A stretch of DNA of 64,000 nt from Aliidiomarina sp047920995. Lineage in GTDB: Bacteria; Pseudomonadota; Gammaproteobacteria; Enterobacterales; Alteromonadaceae. The DNA lies in contig NZ_JBLRWZ010000003.1 of the NCBI RefSeq assembly GCF_047920995.1, positions 52,167 through 116,166 on the forward strand, read 5' to 3'. A program made the translations under genes and the position numbers. This document shows positions 16,705 through 25,112 of the stretch, piece after piece. The notes beneath the pieces were generated by a model that was given only the letters and a program-made list of their open reading frames with translations, searched no databases and had not been told where the DNA came from. The stretch's first letter is position 1, and each line of letters starts with the position of its first letter.

Positions 16705-17382
16705 TTAATTAGTGAAATCCGATACATCTAATTCTTCATCTAAACGTATTTCGCGATTTGCGCGATCCCGTAACAATTGAATGGTGCCATCAATACCGTT
16801 TTGGCGTAATGATGCTTCCACTTCTGACCGCTGAGCGTTTAACATGCTCACACCTTCAGCCACTAAATCAAACGCCATCCAAGGGGCTTGCGGATTACGA
16901 CGCTGCAATTGGAAATCCAACCGCACTGGTGGCCGACCACCTTCTTCTACCAACTGTGCACGAACGGTTACGCGGCGCTCATTTTCATAATTACCTTGGC
17001 GGCCAAAAATAATTTTATGCTTAGTTTCATCGTACTGGGTAAATACACGAGCATAGGTAGTAACTAGATACTCACGAAATACTTCAATAAACTCTTGCTG
17101 TTGTTCCGAGCTTAAACGCTGAAAGTTTCTGCCTAGTACTTGGCGAGCAGCAAACTGGTAGTCAGAATGGGGCATTAATTCTTGCGCCATAATATCGCGC
17201 AAATAGCCCGGGTTCTGTTCAATTGAAGAACGCTCTTCACCAATGCGCACTGTCATACGTTCAGCGATTTGCTCAAGCATTTTAAATGGATTGCTGGTAT
17301 CAATTTCCTCAGCATGAACGTTGCCGAACCCAAGGGTTAAGCCAATCGTTACTGCAACAAACCATGTTGTTAATTTTTTCAT
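16705..17382 (-). CDS. MlaC/Ttg2D family periplasmic phospholipid-binding protein
   Basis: A 225-residue protein with a signal peptide (cleavage near VHAEE, residue 24) and the MlaC-type fold: YQFAARQVLGRNFQRLSSEQQQEFIEVF followed by YARVFTQYDE and WMAFDLVAEGVSML. MlaC shuttles phospholipids between the outer-membrane MlaA complex and the inner-membrane MlaFEDB transporter. The family signature near the end is VAEGVSMLNAQRSEVEASLRQNG. AGGAG lies six bases before the ATG. The usual neighbours mlaF, mlaE, mlaD and mlaB are absent here; the gene follows nupC on the same strand by 62 bases. It may be the only MlaC or a second copy working with another MCE system. Confidence 0.88.
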   Translation of the reverse strand: MKKLTTWFVAVTIGLTLGFGNVHAEEIDTSNPFKMLEQIAERMTVRIGEERSSIEQNPGYLRDIMAQELMPHSDYQFAARQVLGRNFQRLSSEQQQEFIEVFREYLVTTYARVFTQYDETKHKIIFGRQGNYENERRVTVRAQLVEEGGRPPVRLDFQLQRRNPQAPWMAFDLVAEGVSMLNAQRSEVEASLRQNGIDGTIQLLRDRANREIRLDEELDVSDFTN

Positions 17383-17444
17383 GTGATACTCCTAATTCAC
17401 AAAACTCTTACTAAGACATCGCTAACTACAAAAAGTTACGCGGC

Positions 17445-18656
17445 CTACGCCGCTAATGCAAAGAAGAACCCAGCGATGCAAGCACTCATCAAGTTAGCAA
17501 GTGTAGCAGCTAACAATGCGCGCATACCCATAGTTGCAATATCTTTACGTCGGCTTGGCGCCATACCGCCTAAGCCACCAAGTAAAATCGCGATCGATGA
17601 GAAATTCGCAAAACCGCACAGCATAAAGGTAATAATTACCTGGCTTTGCATGCTCATATCATCTTTGAAGTTGGCGAAATCCAAGTACGCCACAAATTCA
17701 TTAATTACTAATTTTTGACCAATAAAGCTGCCTGCAATCTGCGCTTCGTCCCATGGGATACCCATAATGAATGCCAATGGCTGAAATATATAACCAAAAA
17801 TCAGCTGCATGGTTAATTCTTCTTGGCCAACGAAACCACCGAAAAAGCCCAGTAAACCATTAATCAATGCGATTAAGGCTACGAACGCCAATAACATTGC
17901 ACCTACGTTTAATGCTAGTTGCATACCGCTTGATGCGCCAGCAGCAGCTGCATCAATTACATTTGCACGGCGTTCTTCTGTGGGCACATGGCTTAAATCA
18001 TTATTCGGCTCTTCCGTTTCCGGCACTAAAATTTTCGCCATCAACAGTGCGCCTGGCGCCGCCATAAAAGATGCGGCAATAAGATATTTCAGTTCAATCC
18101 CTAAACCCGCATAACCCGCCAGCACTGAACCAGCAATAGATGCCAAGCCACCAACCATTACGGCAAAAAGCTCTGAGCGGGTCATATTAGGAATAAAAGG
18201 GCGAACTACGAGTGGTGCCTCAGTTTGGCCAACAAAAATGTTGGCAGCTGCCGACATTGATTCTGGCCGGCTCGTGCCAAGCAACTTCTGCAAAGCACCC
18301 CCAATAAAGTGAATTACTTTGGTCATTACGCCTAAGTGATACAACACAGCAATTAATGAAGAGAAAAACACGATCACGCTAAGTACGTGAATAGCAAAAA
18401 TAAAGCCTTGTGAATAGTTACCCAGATCACCGAACAAGAAAGTAATACCTGCACCGGCGTAATCAATTATGCTGGCAACACCAAATGCTATGCCGCCCAG
18501 TAAATCTTGCCCCAACGGCACATATAGTACGAACGCACCTAGCCCAGCTTGCAAAGCAAAAGCAAGTACAATGGTACGCCAACGAATACTTTTACGGGCA
18601 GTTGAGAATGCAAACGCAACTAACAACAATACCGCCATTCCTACGAGGCTAATCAT
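17445..18656 (-). CDS. nupC: Concentrative nucleoside transporter (NupC/CNT family)
   Basis: Inner-membrane symporter that imports nucleosides with H+ or Na+. The 403 residues form a highly hydrophobic protein with about ten spans. Family motifs are present: FFSSLIAVLYHLGVM, the VGQTEAPLVVRPF hairpin that binds substrate, AGSVLAGYAGLGI, and the NEFVAYLDF and ANFSSIAILLGG motifs in the second half. GGAAAACAGG lies before the ATG. It starts 14 bases after udk, so transport and phosphorylation of uridine or cytidine are coupled in one operon. Paralogues with other nucleoside preference cannot be excluded. Confidence 0.93.
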   Translation of the reverse strand: MISLVGMAVLLLVAFAFSTARKSIRWRTIVLAFALQAGLGAFVLYVPLGQDLLGGIAFGVASIIDYAGAGITFLFGDLGNYSQGFIFAIHVLSVIVFFSSLIAVLYHLGVMTKVIHFIGGALQKLLGTSRPESMSAAANIFVGQTEAPLVVRPFIPNMTRSELFAVMVGGLASIAGSVLAGYAGLGIELKYLIAASFMAAPGALLMAKILVPETEEPNNDLSHVPTEERRANVIDAAAAGASSGMQLALNVGAMLLAFVALIALINGLLGFFGGFVGQEELTMQLIFGYIFQPLAFIMGIPWDEAQIAGSFIGQKLVINEFVAYLDFANFKDDMSMQSQVIITFMLCGFANFSSIAILLGGLGGMAPSRRKDIATMGMRALLAATLANLMSACIAGFFFALAA

Positions 18657-18670
18657 CCTGTTTTCCTTTC

Positions 18671-19303
18671 TTATTCTGCTAAAAGTTGCCGGATTTTAGT
18701 TTTAATTATATCAATGGCAATTTCGTTCTGGCCGCCTCGCGTTACCACCAAATCAGCAAACTGTTTTGAGGGCGCGATAAACTCGAAAAACGCTGGGCGC
18801 ACATAGTGTTCATATTGCTCGGTAATTGAAGCAAGCGAACGGCCACGCATTTCAATATCCCGATTAATACGGCGAAGTAAACAGATATCCAATGGCGTAT
18901 CCATAAATACGGAAATATCAAACTGTTCGCGTAACTTGGCATCGCATAACAATAAAATACCTTCCACCAAAATCACTCGAGCCGGGGTAACCGGAATCGT
19001 GACGCTCACGCGAGTATGCTCTTTGTAGGAATACTGCGGCATGGCGATTGCCTCGCCATTGCGCAGTTGCTTCATATGTTCGGCTAATAATTCATGCTCA
19101 AAAGCACTCGGATGATCATAGTTCGTTAGCACTCGTTGCTCGAGTGATAAATGGCTTTGATCCCGATAATAAGCATCTTCTGAAAGCACTGAAATCCGCT
19201 CTCCACCCAGCTCAGCCACAAGCTCTTGATATACCGTTGAAGCGAACAAGCTTTTGCCTGAAGCCGAAGGCCCAGCAATCGCGATAATCGTTGTTTTTCC
19301 CAC
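18671..19303 (-). CDS. udk: Uridine/cytidine kinase
   Basis: Phosphorylates uridine and cytidine in pyrimidine salvage. The 210-residue protein has the P-loop GPSASGKS near the N-terminus, YYRDQSHL, NYDHPSAFEHELL, and the C-terminal RGGQNEIAID seen in E. coli Udk (213 residues). The start is taken as GTG at 19303 because AGGG lies about six bases upstream and the product length matches; the frame stays open to a TTG at 19336. It heads an operon with nupC 14 bases downstream. Confidence 0.94.
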   Translation of the reverse strand: MGKTTIIAIAGPSASGKSLFASTVYQELVAELGGERISVLSEDAYYRDQSHLSLEQRVLTNYDHPSAFEHELLAEHMKQLRNGEAIAMPQYSYKEHTRVSVTIPVTPARVILVEGILLLCDAKLREQFDISVFMDTPLDICLLRRINRDIEMRGRSLASITEQYEHYVRPAFFEFIAPSKQFADLVVTRGGQNEIAIDIIKTKIRQLLAE

Positions 19304-19441
19304 AAGAAGCCCTATTTTACATCTGTGATTGTGCAACAGCTGCGCATTATCCCGAATTACTGCGAATTTATAAACATGTAATTCGGTAAATCAACGCAAA
19401 TCGCCCACCGATCGCGAAATTTTCGCACCTAATTGGCTGTT

Positions 19442-20110
19442 CTACTCGAATCCCCATGGCGCAGGAGGCAATGCAATTGTTGTAGTTAAATCAAAATCAA
19501 TGCGCCATGTCCACTCACCATCTGCCATAGTGCCATAGCTATAACGCTTACCTGGCACAACTTCAATGCGCCAGCCCAACACCTCACCAGCATCTCCTGT
19601 GCGTTCGGTATAAATAAACATTTGTTGCTCAGCAGTTCCGCTATCTACTGTTGCACCGCCATAAAACGTATGTTCTGAATGAGAGCCATCTGGTTCGCGG
19701 TGATCATGATTAATGGTTAGGTGATCGCCGGCTAAAGAATAAATCCAGGTACGGGAACGATCCCAAGTGTTCGTGGCCGGCTGCTCAATGTGGAATGGTG
19801 CTTTAATTTCCGTTTCCGAACACTCGCGAAAATGCACGGTTAGTGCTTCATCACCTTCGAGTAAATCTTGCCCCGGCCGTTCCACAATACGCTCACCTGC
19901 ATAAGCATTGCCACACAAGCTATGCAGAGCATTAAAAAAGGCCACGTGCGGCGCTTCCGTTGGCGCTGCTTGTTCTGCTGAACAGCCGCTAATTGCGATC
20001 ACTACTGCAGCAGCTAGCGCGCCCCGAAGTACACGCGCTCCACCTACACTATGTTGTTGTACTTTTTGTGGTAATTTTTGTTGTAATTCTTGTTGTACAT
20101 AAGGCTGCAT
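19442..20110 (-). CDS. Putative lipoprotein of unknown function
   Basis: A 222-residue protein. Residues 23-43 look like a lipoprotein signal (ARVLRGALAAAVVIAISGC), with Cys43 as the lipid-anchored residue after lipobox ISGC. The mature part begins SAEQAAPTEAPHV and contains FFNALHSLCGNAYAGERIV and a beta-rich body with WDRSRTWIYSL and YSYGTMADGEWTWRIDFDL. I recall similar hypothetical lipoproteins but no function. The region before the signal is unusually long and Gln-rich because of four 12-bp repeats. The gene lies divergent from pheA, 138 bases away. Confidence 0.75.
   Translation of the reverse strand: MQPYVQQELQQKLPQKVQQHSVGGARVLRGALAAAVVIAISGCSAEQAAPTEAPHVAFFNALHSLCGNAYAGERIVERPGQDLLEGDEALTVHFRECSETEIKAPFHIEQPATNTWDRSRTWIYSLAGDHLTINHDHREPDGSHSEHTFYGGATVDSGTAEQQMFIYTERTGDAGEVLGWRIEVVPGKRYSYGTMADGEWTWRIDFDLTTTIALPPAPWGFE
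20051..20098 (-). repeat. Four degenerate 12-bp tandem repeats at the start of a lipoprotein gene
   Basis: Four 12-bp units at 20051, 20063, 20075 and 20087, each close to TTNTTGTTGTAN on the plus strand. On the coding strand they encode VQQE, LQQK, LPQK and VQQH. They lie between the start codon and the lipoprotein signal of the gene at 19442-20110. Confidence 0.75.
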
Positions 20111-20248
20111 TAGAAACCCCGTTATTGTGTGTTTAATATCTCAGCAAACTGCCATAGTTATTGCGCTACTGTACCTAACTCTCGCGTTTATTTCATGCTA
20201 TCTTCGGAAGTTCAGTGTAGTAAACGTAGAGCTGAGGGCGCGGCCAGC

Positions 20249-21454
20249 ATGAATAAAGCAAATAAAACTGAATTAGAAACCACCTCTAACGCGAGTGAGA
20301 AACTCGGGCTTGGTGAGTTGCGTGAACGCATAGAAAACATCGATCAACGCATTCTACAAGCCCTAGCGGAACGCCGCGATATAGTACTTGCAGTAGCAAA
20401 AAGCAAAGCACAGCAAGAAGGGGCTGTTCGTGATACTGAGCGCGAAGCCTCATTATTATTAAAATTAATGGCCATAGGCCGCGAGCTAGGCCTTGATGCC
20501 GGCTATTTAACCCGCCTATACCACATTATTATCGAAGATTCGGTGCTTACTCAACAAGCATGGATGCAGCAAAGCAATAATACCGGCTCACTTGCCATTG
20601 CCCACTTAGGCACAGCCGGTAGCTACTCGCACTTAGCTGCACAAGGATACGCTAATCGGCGCCAATGCTTAATGCAGGGCATGTCTTGTGAAACCTTTAA
20701 TGATGTGTTGAAGGCCGTTGAAGATGGCAATACCACTTTAGGTATTTTACCGATCGAGAACTCCACTTCCGGCTCAATTAATGAAGTATACGATTTACTG
20801 CGCCATACTCACTTGCACATTGTGGCGGAAACCTATCTGTCTGTAGAGCACCAGATTTTAGTTCGCAAAGGTATGGAATCTGCCGATTTACGCACTATTT
20901 ATGGCCATCCACAAGCCATAGCACAATGTTCTCGCTATTTAAGCCACTTAACCAACGTGAAAGTTCTTTCTTGCCCCTCATCGGCGCATGCAATGGAGCT
21001 CGTTGCGGCCAGCGGCGAACCTGGTGTTGCGGCATTAGGTTCGCAAAGTGGTGGTGCCCTATTCGATTTAGTGGCGATTGCCAATAATCTTGCCGATCAG
21101 CCGGGCAACCAAACGCGTTTTATTGTTATTCAACGCGAACCTTGCCATGTACCCCAGCAACTGCCAGCGCGCACGAGCTTAATTATGGCAACTCACAATC
21201 AACCCGGCGCGCTTGCTGATGCATTGATTACCTTGCGCCAGCACGAATTGAACTTAATTAAGCTGGAATCGCGGCCGATGCCTGGCAACCCTTGGGAAGA
21301 GCTTTTCTATGTTGATTTGGCAGTGCATGAGCAAAGCCCACAGTGGCGTGCCGCACTGCAAGAACTAAAAGCCATTACCCGCTTTGTTAAGGTGCTCGGT
21401 TGTTATGCCGATGAGCGCGTAAAAGCCACCCATGTAGCCGCACCTTCAGCATAA
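20249..21454 (+). CDS. pheA: Bifunctional chorismate mutase / prephenate dehydratase (P-protein)
   Basis: Converts chorismate to prephenate and then to phenylpyruvate, the committed branch to phenylalanine. It has 401 residues (E. coli 386). The chorismate mutase helix set lies at about residues 20-100 (RERIENIDQRILQALAERR). The dehydratase domain has GTAGSYSHLAAQGY, GILPIENSTSGSINEVYDLL and NQTRFIVI. The ACT regulatory domain near the C-terminus has the GALADAL and ESRPMPGNPWEE motifs expected for phenylalanine feedback. The ATG at 20249 follows GAGGG at eleven bases; the frame is open back to 20129 but the extension is not family-like. I looked for a Phe-rich leader peptide and attenuator upstream and did not see one. 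Confidence 0.95.
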   Translation: MNKANKTELETTSNASEKLGLGELRERIENIDQRILQALAERRDIVLAVAKSKAQQEGAVRDTEREASLLLKLMAIGRELGLDAGYLTRLYHIIIEDSVLTQQAWMQQSNNTGSLAIAHLGTAGSYSHLAAQGYANRRQCLMQGMSCETFNDVLKAVEDGNTTLGILPIENSTSGSINEVYDLLRHTHLHIVAETYLSVEHQILVRKGMESADLRTIYGHPQAIAQCSRYLSHLTNVKVLSCPSSAHAMELVAASGEPGVAALGSQSGGALFDLVAIANNLADQPGNQTRFIVIQREPCHVPQQLPARTSLIMATHNQPGALADALITLRQHELNLIKLESRPMPGNPWEELFYVDLAVHEQSPQWRAALQELKAITRFVKVLGCYADERVKATHVAAPSA

Positions 21455-21483
21455 TCATTTGCATTGAAAAACTAGGAACACCT

Positions 21484-23274
21484 ATGAACGTTACATTGTT
21501 AAATAATTTGGTAATCCCCAAGCTATTATTCGCCACACTGAGTATTGCGGTGCTTGCCGGCTGTACGGGTGAGCAATCTTCTGAACTAGCCACAACAGCC
21601 AGTTGTGATGGCAACGTAACGCCTTTTCAGCAATTAAGTGAAGGGCAAAACGTAGTTGTAAGTGGCGTGGTACAGGGTATTTTCCATGGTGAACAACAAC
21701 TTGGTGGCTTCTTTATTCAAGGCGAAGATGGTGCTGCCTTCGTAGCCGATGCCGGAGAGCTAGCCTCAGTTGCAGAAGGCCAAGAGCTACAAGTAACGGG
21801 TAGCGTAAGCAGCTACTACGGTGGTTGGCAGCTCAGCGATTTAAGTAATATCGCCAACTGTGGCACTAGTGAGATACCCAAAGTATCCATCAGCTTACCG
21901 CTAACAGGCAATGAATCACTTGATGATCTCATCCATCATCGCGTGCAACTAAGCCAAGATATGCTGGTAATTGGCCACTACCAGCTGGCTCGTTTTGGCA
22001 CCCTCGATATTGCTACAGAACGGCTTTATACACCAACACAAGTAGTACAACCCGGGCCAGATGTGCCGGTTCGTTCGGCTTATAATAATGCCCGCAGGTT
22101 AGTGCTCGACGATGGCTCATGGGTGGAGAATCCTGAACACATTCCCTACCCAACAGGCGGCTTGAGTATGGATAATCCGGTGCGTAGCGGGGATACCGTG
22201 CGCAATATCGAAGGTATACTGGTGCGTGTGGGCAGCAACTACCACATTCATCCGGTAACTACTCCTGAATTTATAGCCACCAATCCGCGTCCAGAGGTTC
22301 CGGAACTGCCAGCAGGCGATGTGCGCATTGTTGCGTTCAATGTATTGAACTATTTTAATGGCGATGGCCAAGGTGCTGGTTTCCCTACCCCGCGCGGCGC
22401 TGCAACAGCAGAAGAGTTTGCGCGCCAACGCGCAAAAACCATCGCCACGATGATAGCGCTTGATGCTGATATTTATGCCCTGATGGAAATGGAAAATGAT
22501 GGCTTCGATAATAACAGTGCCCTAGCTGATTTAACCCGCGGGTTGAATGCAGCGGTAACCGGCACCCCATATAGCTATATCTCTGCCGATGCACCGGGTA
22601 TCGGCGGCGACGCAATTACTCAGGCGATTGTATATCGTAGCGATCGCGTAACTGCCGAAGGCACAGCAACCTGGACCAGCGCAGGGCCCTTTAGTTGGGG
22701 TAGCAGACCACCGCTATTGCAAAATTTCCGCATTAACAACAGCGGCAAAGAAATCGCCGTGGTGGCCAACCATTTCAAATCAAAAGGTGGCTGCCCGCGT
22801 GATCGCGATGATGTGAATGCCAACCAAAATGATGGTCAAGCGTGTTGGAATGTATTGCGCACCGAAACGGCGCAAGAGTTAGCAAACTGGCTTGCCGATA
22901 ACCCGAAAGAATTAAGCCATTCGAACTACGTGGTGCTAGGTGATTTTAATGCTTACAAGATGGAAGACCCTCTCGCGGTGCTAGAGGCCGCTGGCTACCC
23001 TAACTTAGCCAAGCACTTTGATTCAGAAGCAGCTTCGTATGTGTTTCGTGGTGAAATGGGCAGCCTCGATCATATTCTTGTGCACGAATCCATTTGGGAT
23101 GCAGTACAAGGTATGGCACATTGGCACATTAATGCCGATGAGCCGGTTGCTTTTGAGTATCCGTTAAACGGGAAAACAGAGTGGCAGCAAGAGCATTTTT
23201 ATGCCCCAACACCATTTCGCTCTTCAGATCATGACCCAATCATCGTGGTTATTGATTCAGCGCAACTGCATTGA
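21484..23274 (+). CDS. ExeM/NucH-like extracellular endonuclease/exonuclease/phosphatase lipoprotein
   Basis: A 596-residue envelope or surface nuclease. A lipoprotein signal ends at Cys27 (VLAGC). An OB-fold-like domain (about 45-250, VVVSGVVQGIFHGEQQLGGFFIQ) precedes the endonuclease/exonuclease/phosphatase domain (about 278-590). The latter carries the catalytic and metal motifs of that superfamily: RIVAFNVLNYF, ALMEMEND, VVANHFKSKGG, LGDFNAY and the terminal SSDHDPI. Shewanella ExeM and related NucH proteins degrade extracellular DNA for nutrients or biofilm turnover. The ATG at 21484 is 29 bases after pheA, but the functions differ. A hairpin terminator follows at 23304. Confidence 0.9.
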   Translation: MNVTLLNNLVIPKLLFATLSIAVLAGCTGEQSSELATTASCDGNVTPFQQLSEGQNVVVSGVVQGIFHGEQQLGGFFIQGEDGAAFVADAGELASVAEGQELQVTGSVSSYYGGWQLSDLSNIANCGTSEIPKVSISLPLTGNESLDDLIHHRVQLSQDMLVIGHYQLARFGTLDIATERLYTPTQVVQPGPDVPVRSAYNNARRLVLDDGSWVENPEHIPYPTGGLSMDNPVRSGDTVRNIEGILVRVGSNYHIHPVTTPEFIATNPRPEVPELPAGDVRIVAFNVLNYFNGDGQGAGFPTPRGAATAEEFARQRAKTIATMIALDADIYALMEMENDGFDNNSALADLTRGLNAAVTGTPYSYISADAPGIGGDAITQAIVYRSDRVTAEGTATWTSAGPFSWGSRPPLLQNFRINNSGKEIAVVANHFKSKGGCPRDRDDVNANQNDGQACWNVLRTETAQELANWLADNPKELSHSNYVVLGDFNAYKMEDPLAVLEAAGYPNLAKHFDSEAASYVFRGEMGSLDHILVHESIWDAVQGMAHWHINADEPVAFEYPLNGKTEWQQEHFYAPTPFRSSDHDPIIVVIDSAQLH

Positions 23275-23303
23275 AAAAAGCGAATGTTATGATTAATGCA
23301 AAC

Positions 23304-23330
23304 AAGAGCCACGCTATGCGTGGCTCTTCT
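23304..23330 (+). terminator. Hairpin terminator after the ExeM-like gene
   Basis: Perfect 11-bp stem AAGAGCCACGC (23304-23314) with GCGTGGCTCTT (23318-23328), followed by a pyrimidine-rich CTCTTTCT stretch. A TATAAT hexamer follows at 23339-23344, ahead of trhO. Confidence 0.82.
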
Positions 23331-23401
23331 CTTTCTGCTATAATTCGCGGCGATTTTAACCGCGCTGGATTTACGATTCAGGCAGCCGAAAGGAAATAGC
23401 A

Positions 23402-24322
23402 ATGCAGTATATTTGTGCAGCGCTCTACAAGTTCGTAGAGCTCAATGATTATGAAGATCTTCGCCAACCATTATTTGATGTTATGGCCGAAAACGAGGTA
23501 AAAGGTACTCTTTTACTCGCCCGCGAAGGCATTAATGGCACCATTTGCGGTACCCGCCAAGCTATCGATAATGTGCTTAATTGGTTAAAAAGCGATATCC
23601 GCTTTGCTGATTTAGAACACAAAGAATCGCCTAGCGAAACCCAAGCATTTTACCGCACCAAGGTTAAGCTGAAGAAAGAAATTGTTACTATGGGCCTCGA
23701 TTGGGTAGACCCCAAAAATATCGTGGGCACATACGTGGCACCGGCAGAGTGGAACCGCATTATCAGCGATCCTGAAGTGCTGTTGATTGATACCCGCAAC
23801 GATTATGAGTACGCCGTTGGCACTTTCAAAGGGGCGATCAACCCGAAAACGGAAACCTTTCGCGAATTCCCTGATTACGTGAAAGAGCATCTAGATAAAG
23901 AAAAGCACAAAAAAGTAGCCATGTTTTGCACCGGTGGTATCCGTTGTGAGAAATCTACTGCGTACTTAAAAGAGCTTGGATTCAACGAGGTGTATCACCT
24001 GCATGGTGGTATTCTGAAATACCTTGAAGAAGTGCCAGCTGAAGAAAGTATGTGGGATGGCGAGTGCTTTGTATTCGATCAACGCGTAACCGTGAAACAT
24101 GGTTTGCAGCAAGGTTCTTACGATCAGTGTTACGCTTGCCGCATGCCAATCACTGCAGAAGAGATGCAATCAGAGCAATATGAAAAAGGCGTAAGCTGCC
24201 CGCATTGTTTTGCTAAAACTACGCCAAGCCAGAAAGAGCGGTATGCTGAGCGCGAGAAGCAAGTTCAGCTCGCCAAAGCACGCGGCGAGAAACACATTCG
24301 TGATGGGCGTTTGGAAGGTTAA
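23402..24322 (+). CDS. trhO: tRNA uridine(34) hydroxylase TrhO (rhodanese family)
   Basis: Oxygen-dependent enzyme that makes 5-hydroxyuridine at position 34 of some tRNAs (formerly YceA). The 306-residue protein has the N-terminal domain with LARE-GINGTICG and the rhodanese domain (about 120-220) with the active loop FCTGGIRCEKS, where Cys176 is the expected catalytic cysteine. A C-terminal zinc-ribbon-like part contains CYACRMP and CPHCF pairs. The E. coli protein is longer (350). A TATAAT box lies about 60 bases upstream but no good -35 was found. Ends at a strong terminator. Confidence 0.93.
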   Translation: MQYICAALYKFVELNDYEDLRQPLFDVMAENEVKGTLLLAREGINGTICGTRQAIDNVLNWLKSDIRFADLEHKESPSETQAFYRTKVKLKKEIVTMGLDWVDPKNIVGTYVAPAEWNRIISDPEVLLIDTRNDYEYAVGTFKGAINPKTETFREFPDYVKEHLDKEKHKKVAMFCTGGIRCEKSTAYLKELGFNEVYHLHGGILKYLEEVPAEESMWDGECFVFDQRVTVKHGLQQGSYDQCYACRMPITAEEMQSEQYEKGVSCPHCFAKTTPSQKERYAEREKQVQLAKARGEKHIRDGRLEG

Positions 24323-24346
24323 TTAGCGCCAGATAGCTACCGATAG

Positions 24347-24382
24347 AAACCTCGATCTTTTCTGAAGTTCGAGGTTTTTTTT
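24347..24382 (+). terminator. Intrinsic terminator of trhO
   Basis: Nine-base stem AAACCTCGA (24347-24355) with TCGAGGTTT (24369-24377), then five more T. Confidence 0.9.
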
Positions 24383-24458
24383 ATGGAAATTTTACACCTT
24401 TGAATCGCATTACCTCTTAAAATAATGGCTATCTAATATGATTTAAAAAGGAAGAATC

Positions 24459-25112
24459 ATGGCGTATTTTGCAGTTATTGGCCTTGGTCGATTTGGTACT
24501 ACTACTTCGCTTGAGCTAATGCACCTTGGGAATGAAGTGCTAGGTATTGATATCGACCCAAAAGCTGCCGAGCCTCTTGCCGAACGCCTATCACAAACTA
24601 TTATTGCTGATGCCACCGATGAGCGCGCACTTAAAGAGCTAAATCTGAGCAATTGTGATGGGATAGTTGTAGCAATTGGTGAAGATTTACAAGCAAGTTT
24701 ACTATGCACTTTAAACCTTTTAAATTTAGGAATTCGTTGTCTATGGGTTAAGGCGGGTGATTCTGCGCATCACTCTATTCTGAGTAAGTTGGGCGTACGC
24801 AATATTGTTCATCCCGAAGAAGAAATGGGTATTCGCGTAGCACAGTCGCTAAACTACCCAATAGTCAACAGCTACATCGGATTAGGACACAACACGTTCA
24901 TTGTGGATGTAAATATCACCGAGAAAATAAGCTCAAAAACTGTAGGGCACCTGCGTAAAGCAACTGGAAACCAAGTTAATATTCTTTTGGTTAAACGCGA
25001 CATAGAGATATTTCATCATCCAGACGATAATTTATCCCTGCAGAATAAAGATCACTTAGTTTTAGTGGGTACTCGCGATGTACTCACCAAACTTGGACCG
25101 TTGTTGAAATGA
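24459..25112 (+). CDS. ktrA: Potassium uptake regulatory subunit KtrA (RCK)
   Basis: Cytoplasmic gating ring of the KtrAB potassium transporter. It has 217 residues: an RCK_N Rossmann domain starting with GLGRFGTTTSLEL and the acidic IDIDP that binds the nucleotide, and an RCK_C domain in the last 80 residues (ISSKTVGHLRKATGNQVNILLVKR). AAGGA lies eight bases before the ATG. Its stop overlaps the ktrB start in ATGA, so the two are translationally coupled. Single-RCK length is KtrA-like, whereas TrkA has two RCK units and about 458 residues. Confidence 0.93.
   Translation: MAYFAVIGLGRFGTTTSLELMHLGNEVLGIDIDPKAAEPLAERLSQTIIADATDERALKELNLSNCDGIVVAIGEDLQASLLCTLNLLNLGIRCLWVKAGDSAHHSILSKLGVRNIVHPEEEMGIRVAQSLNYPIVNSYIGLGHNTFIVDVNITEKISSKTVGHLRKATGNQVNILLVKRDIEIFHHPDDNLSLQNKDHLVLVGTRDVLTKLGPLLK

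Noticed and set aside
20111..20248. Possible pheA leader peptide and attenuator
   Set aside because: No run of Phe codons and no terminator/antiterminator pair was found.
23316..23344. Promoter of trhO at the TATAAT box
   Set aside because: The -10 is perfect but the -35 position falls in the terminator stem and does not match; kept only as a remark.
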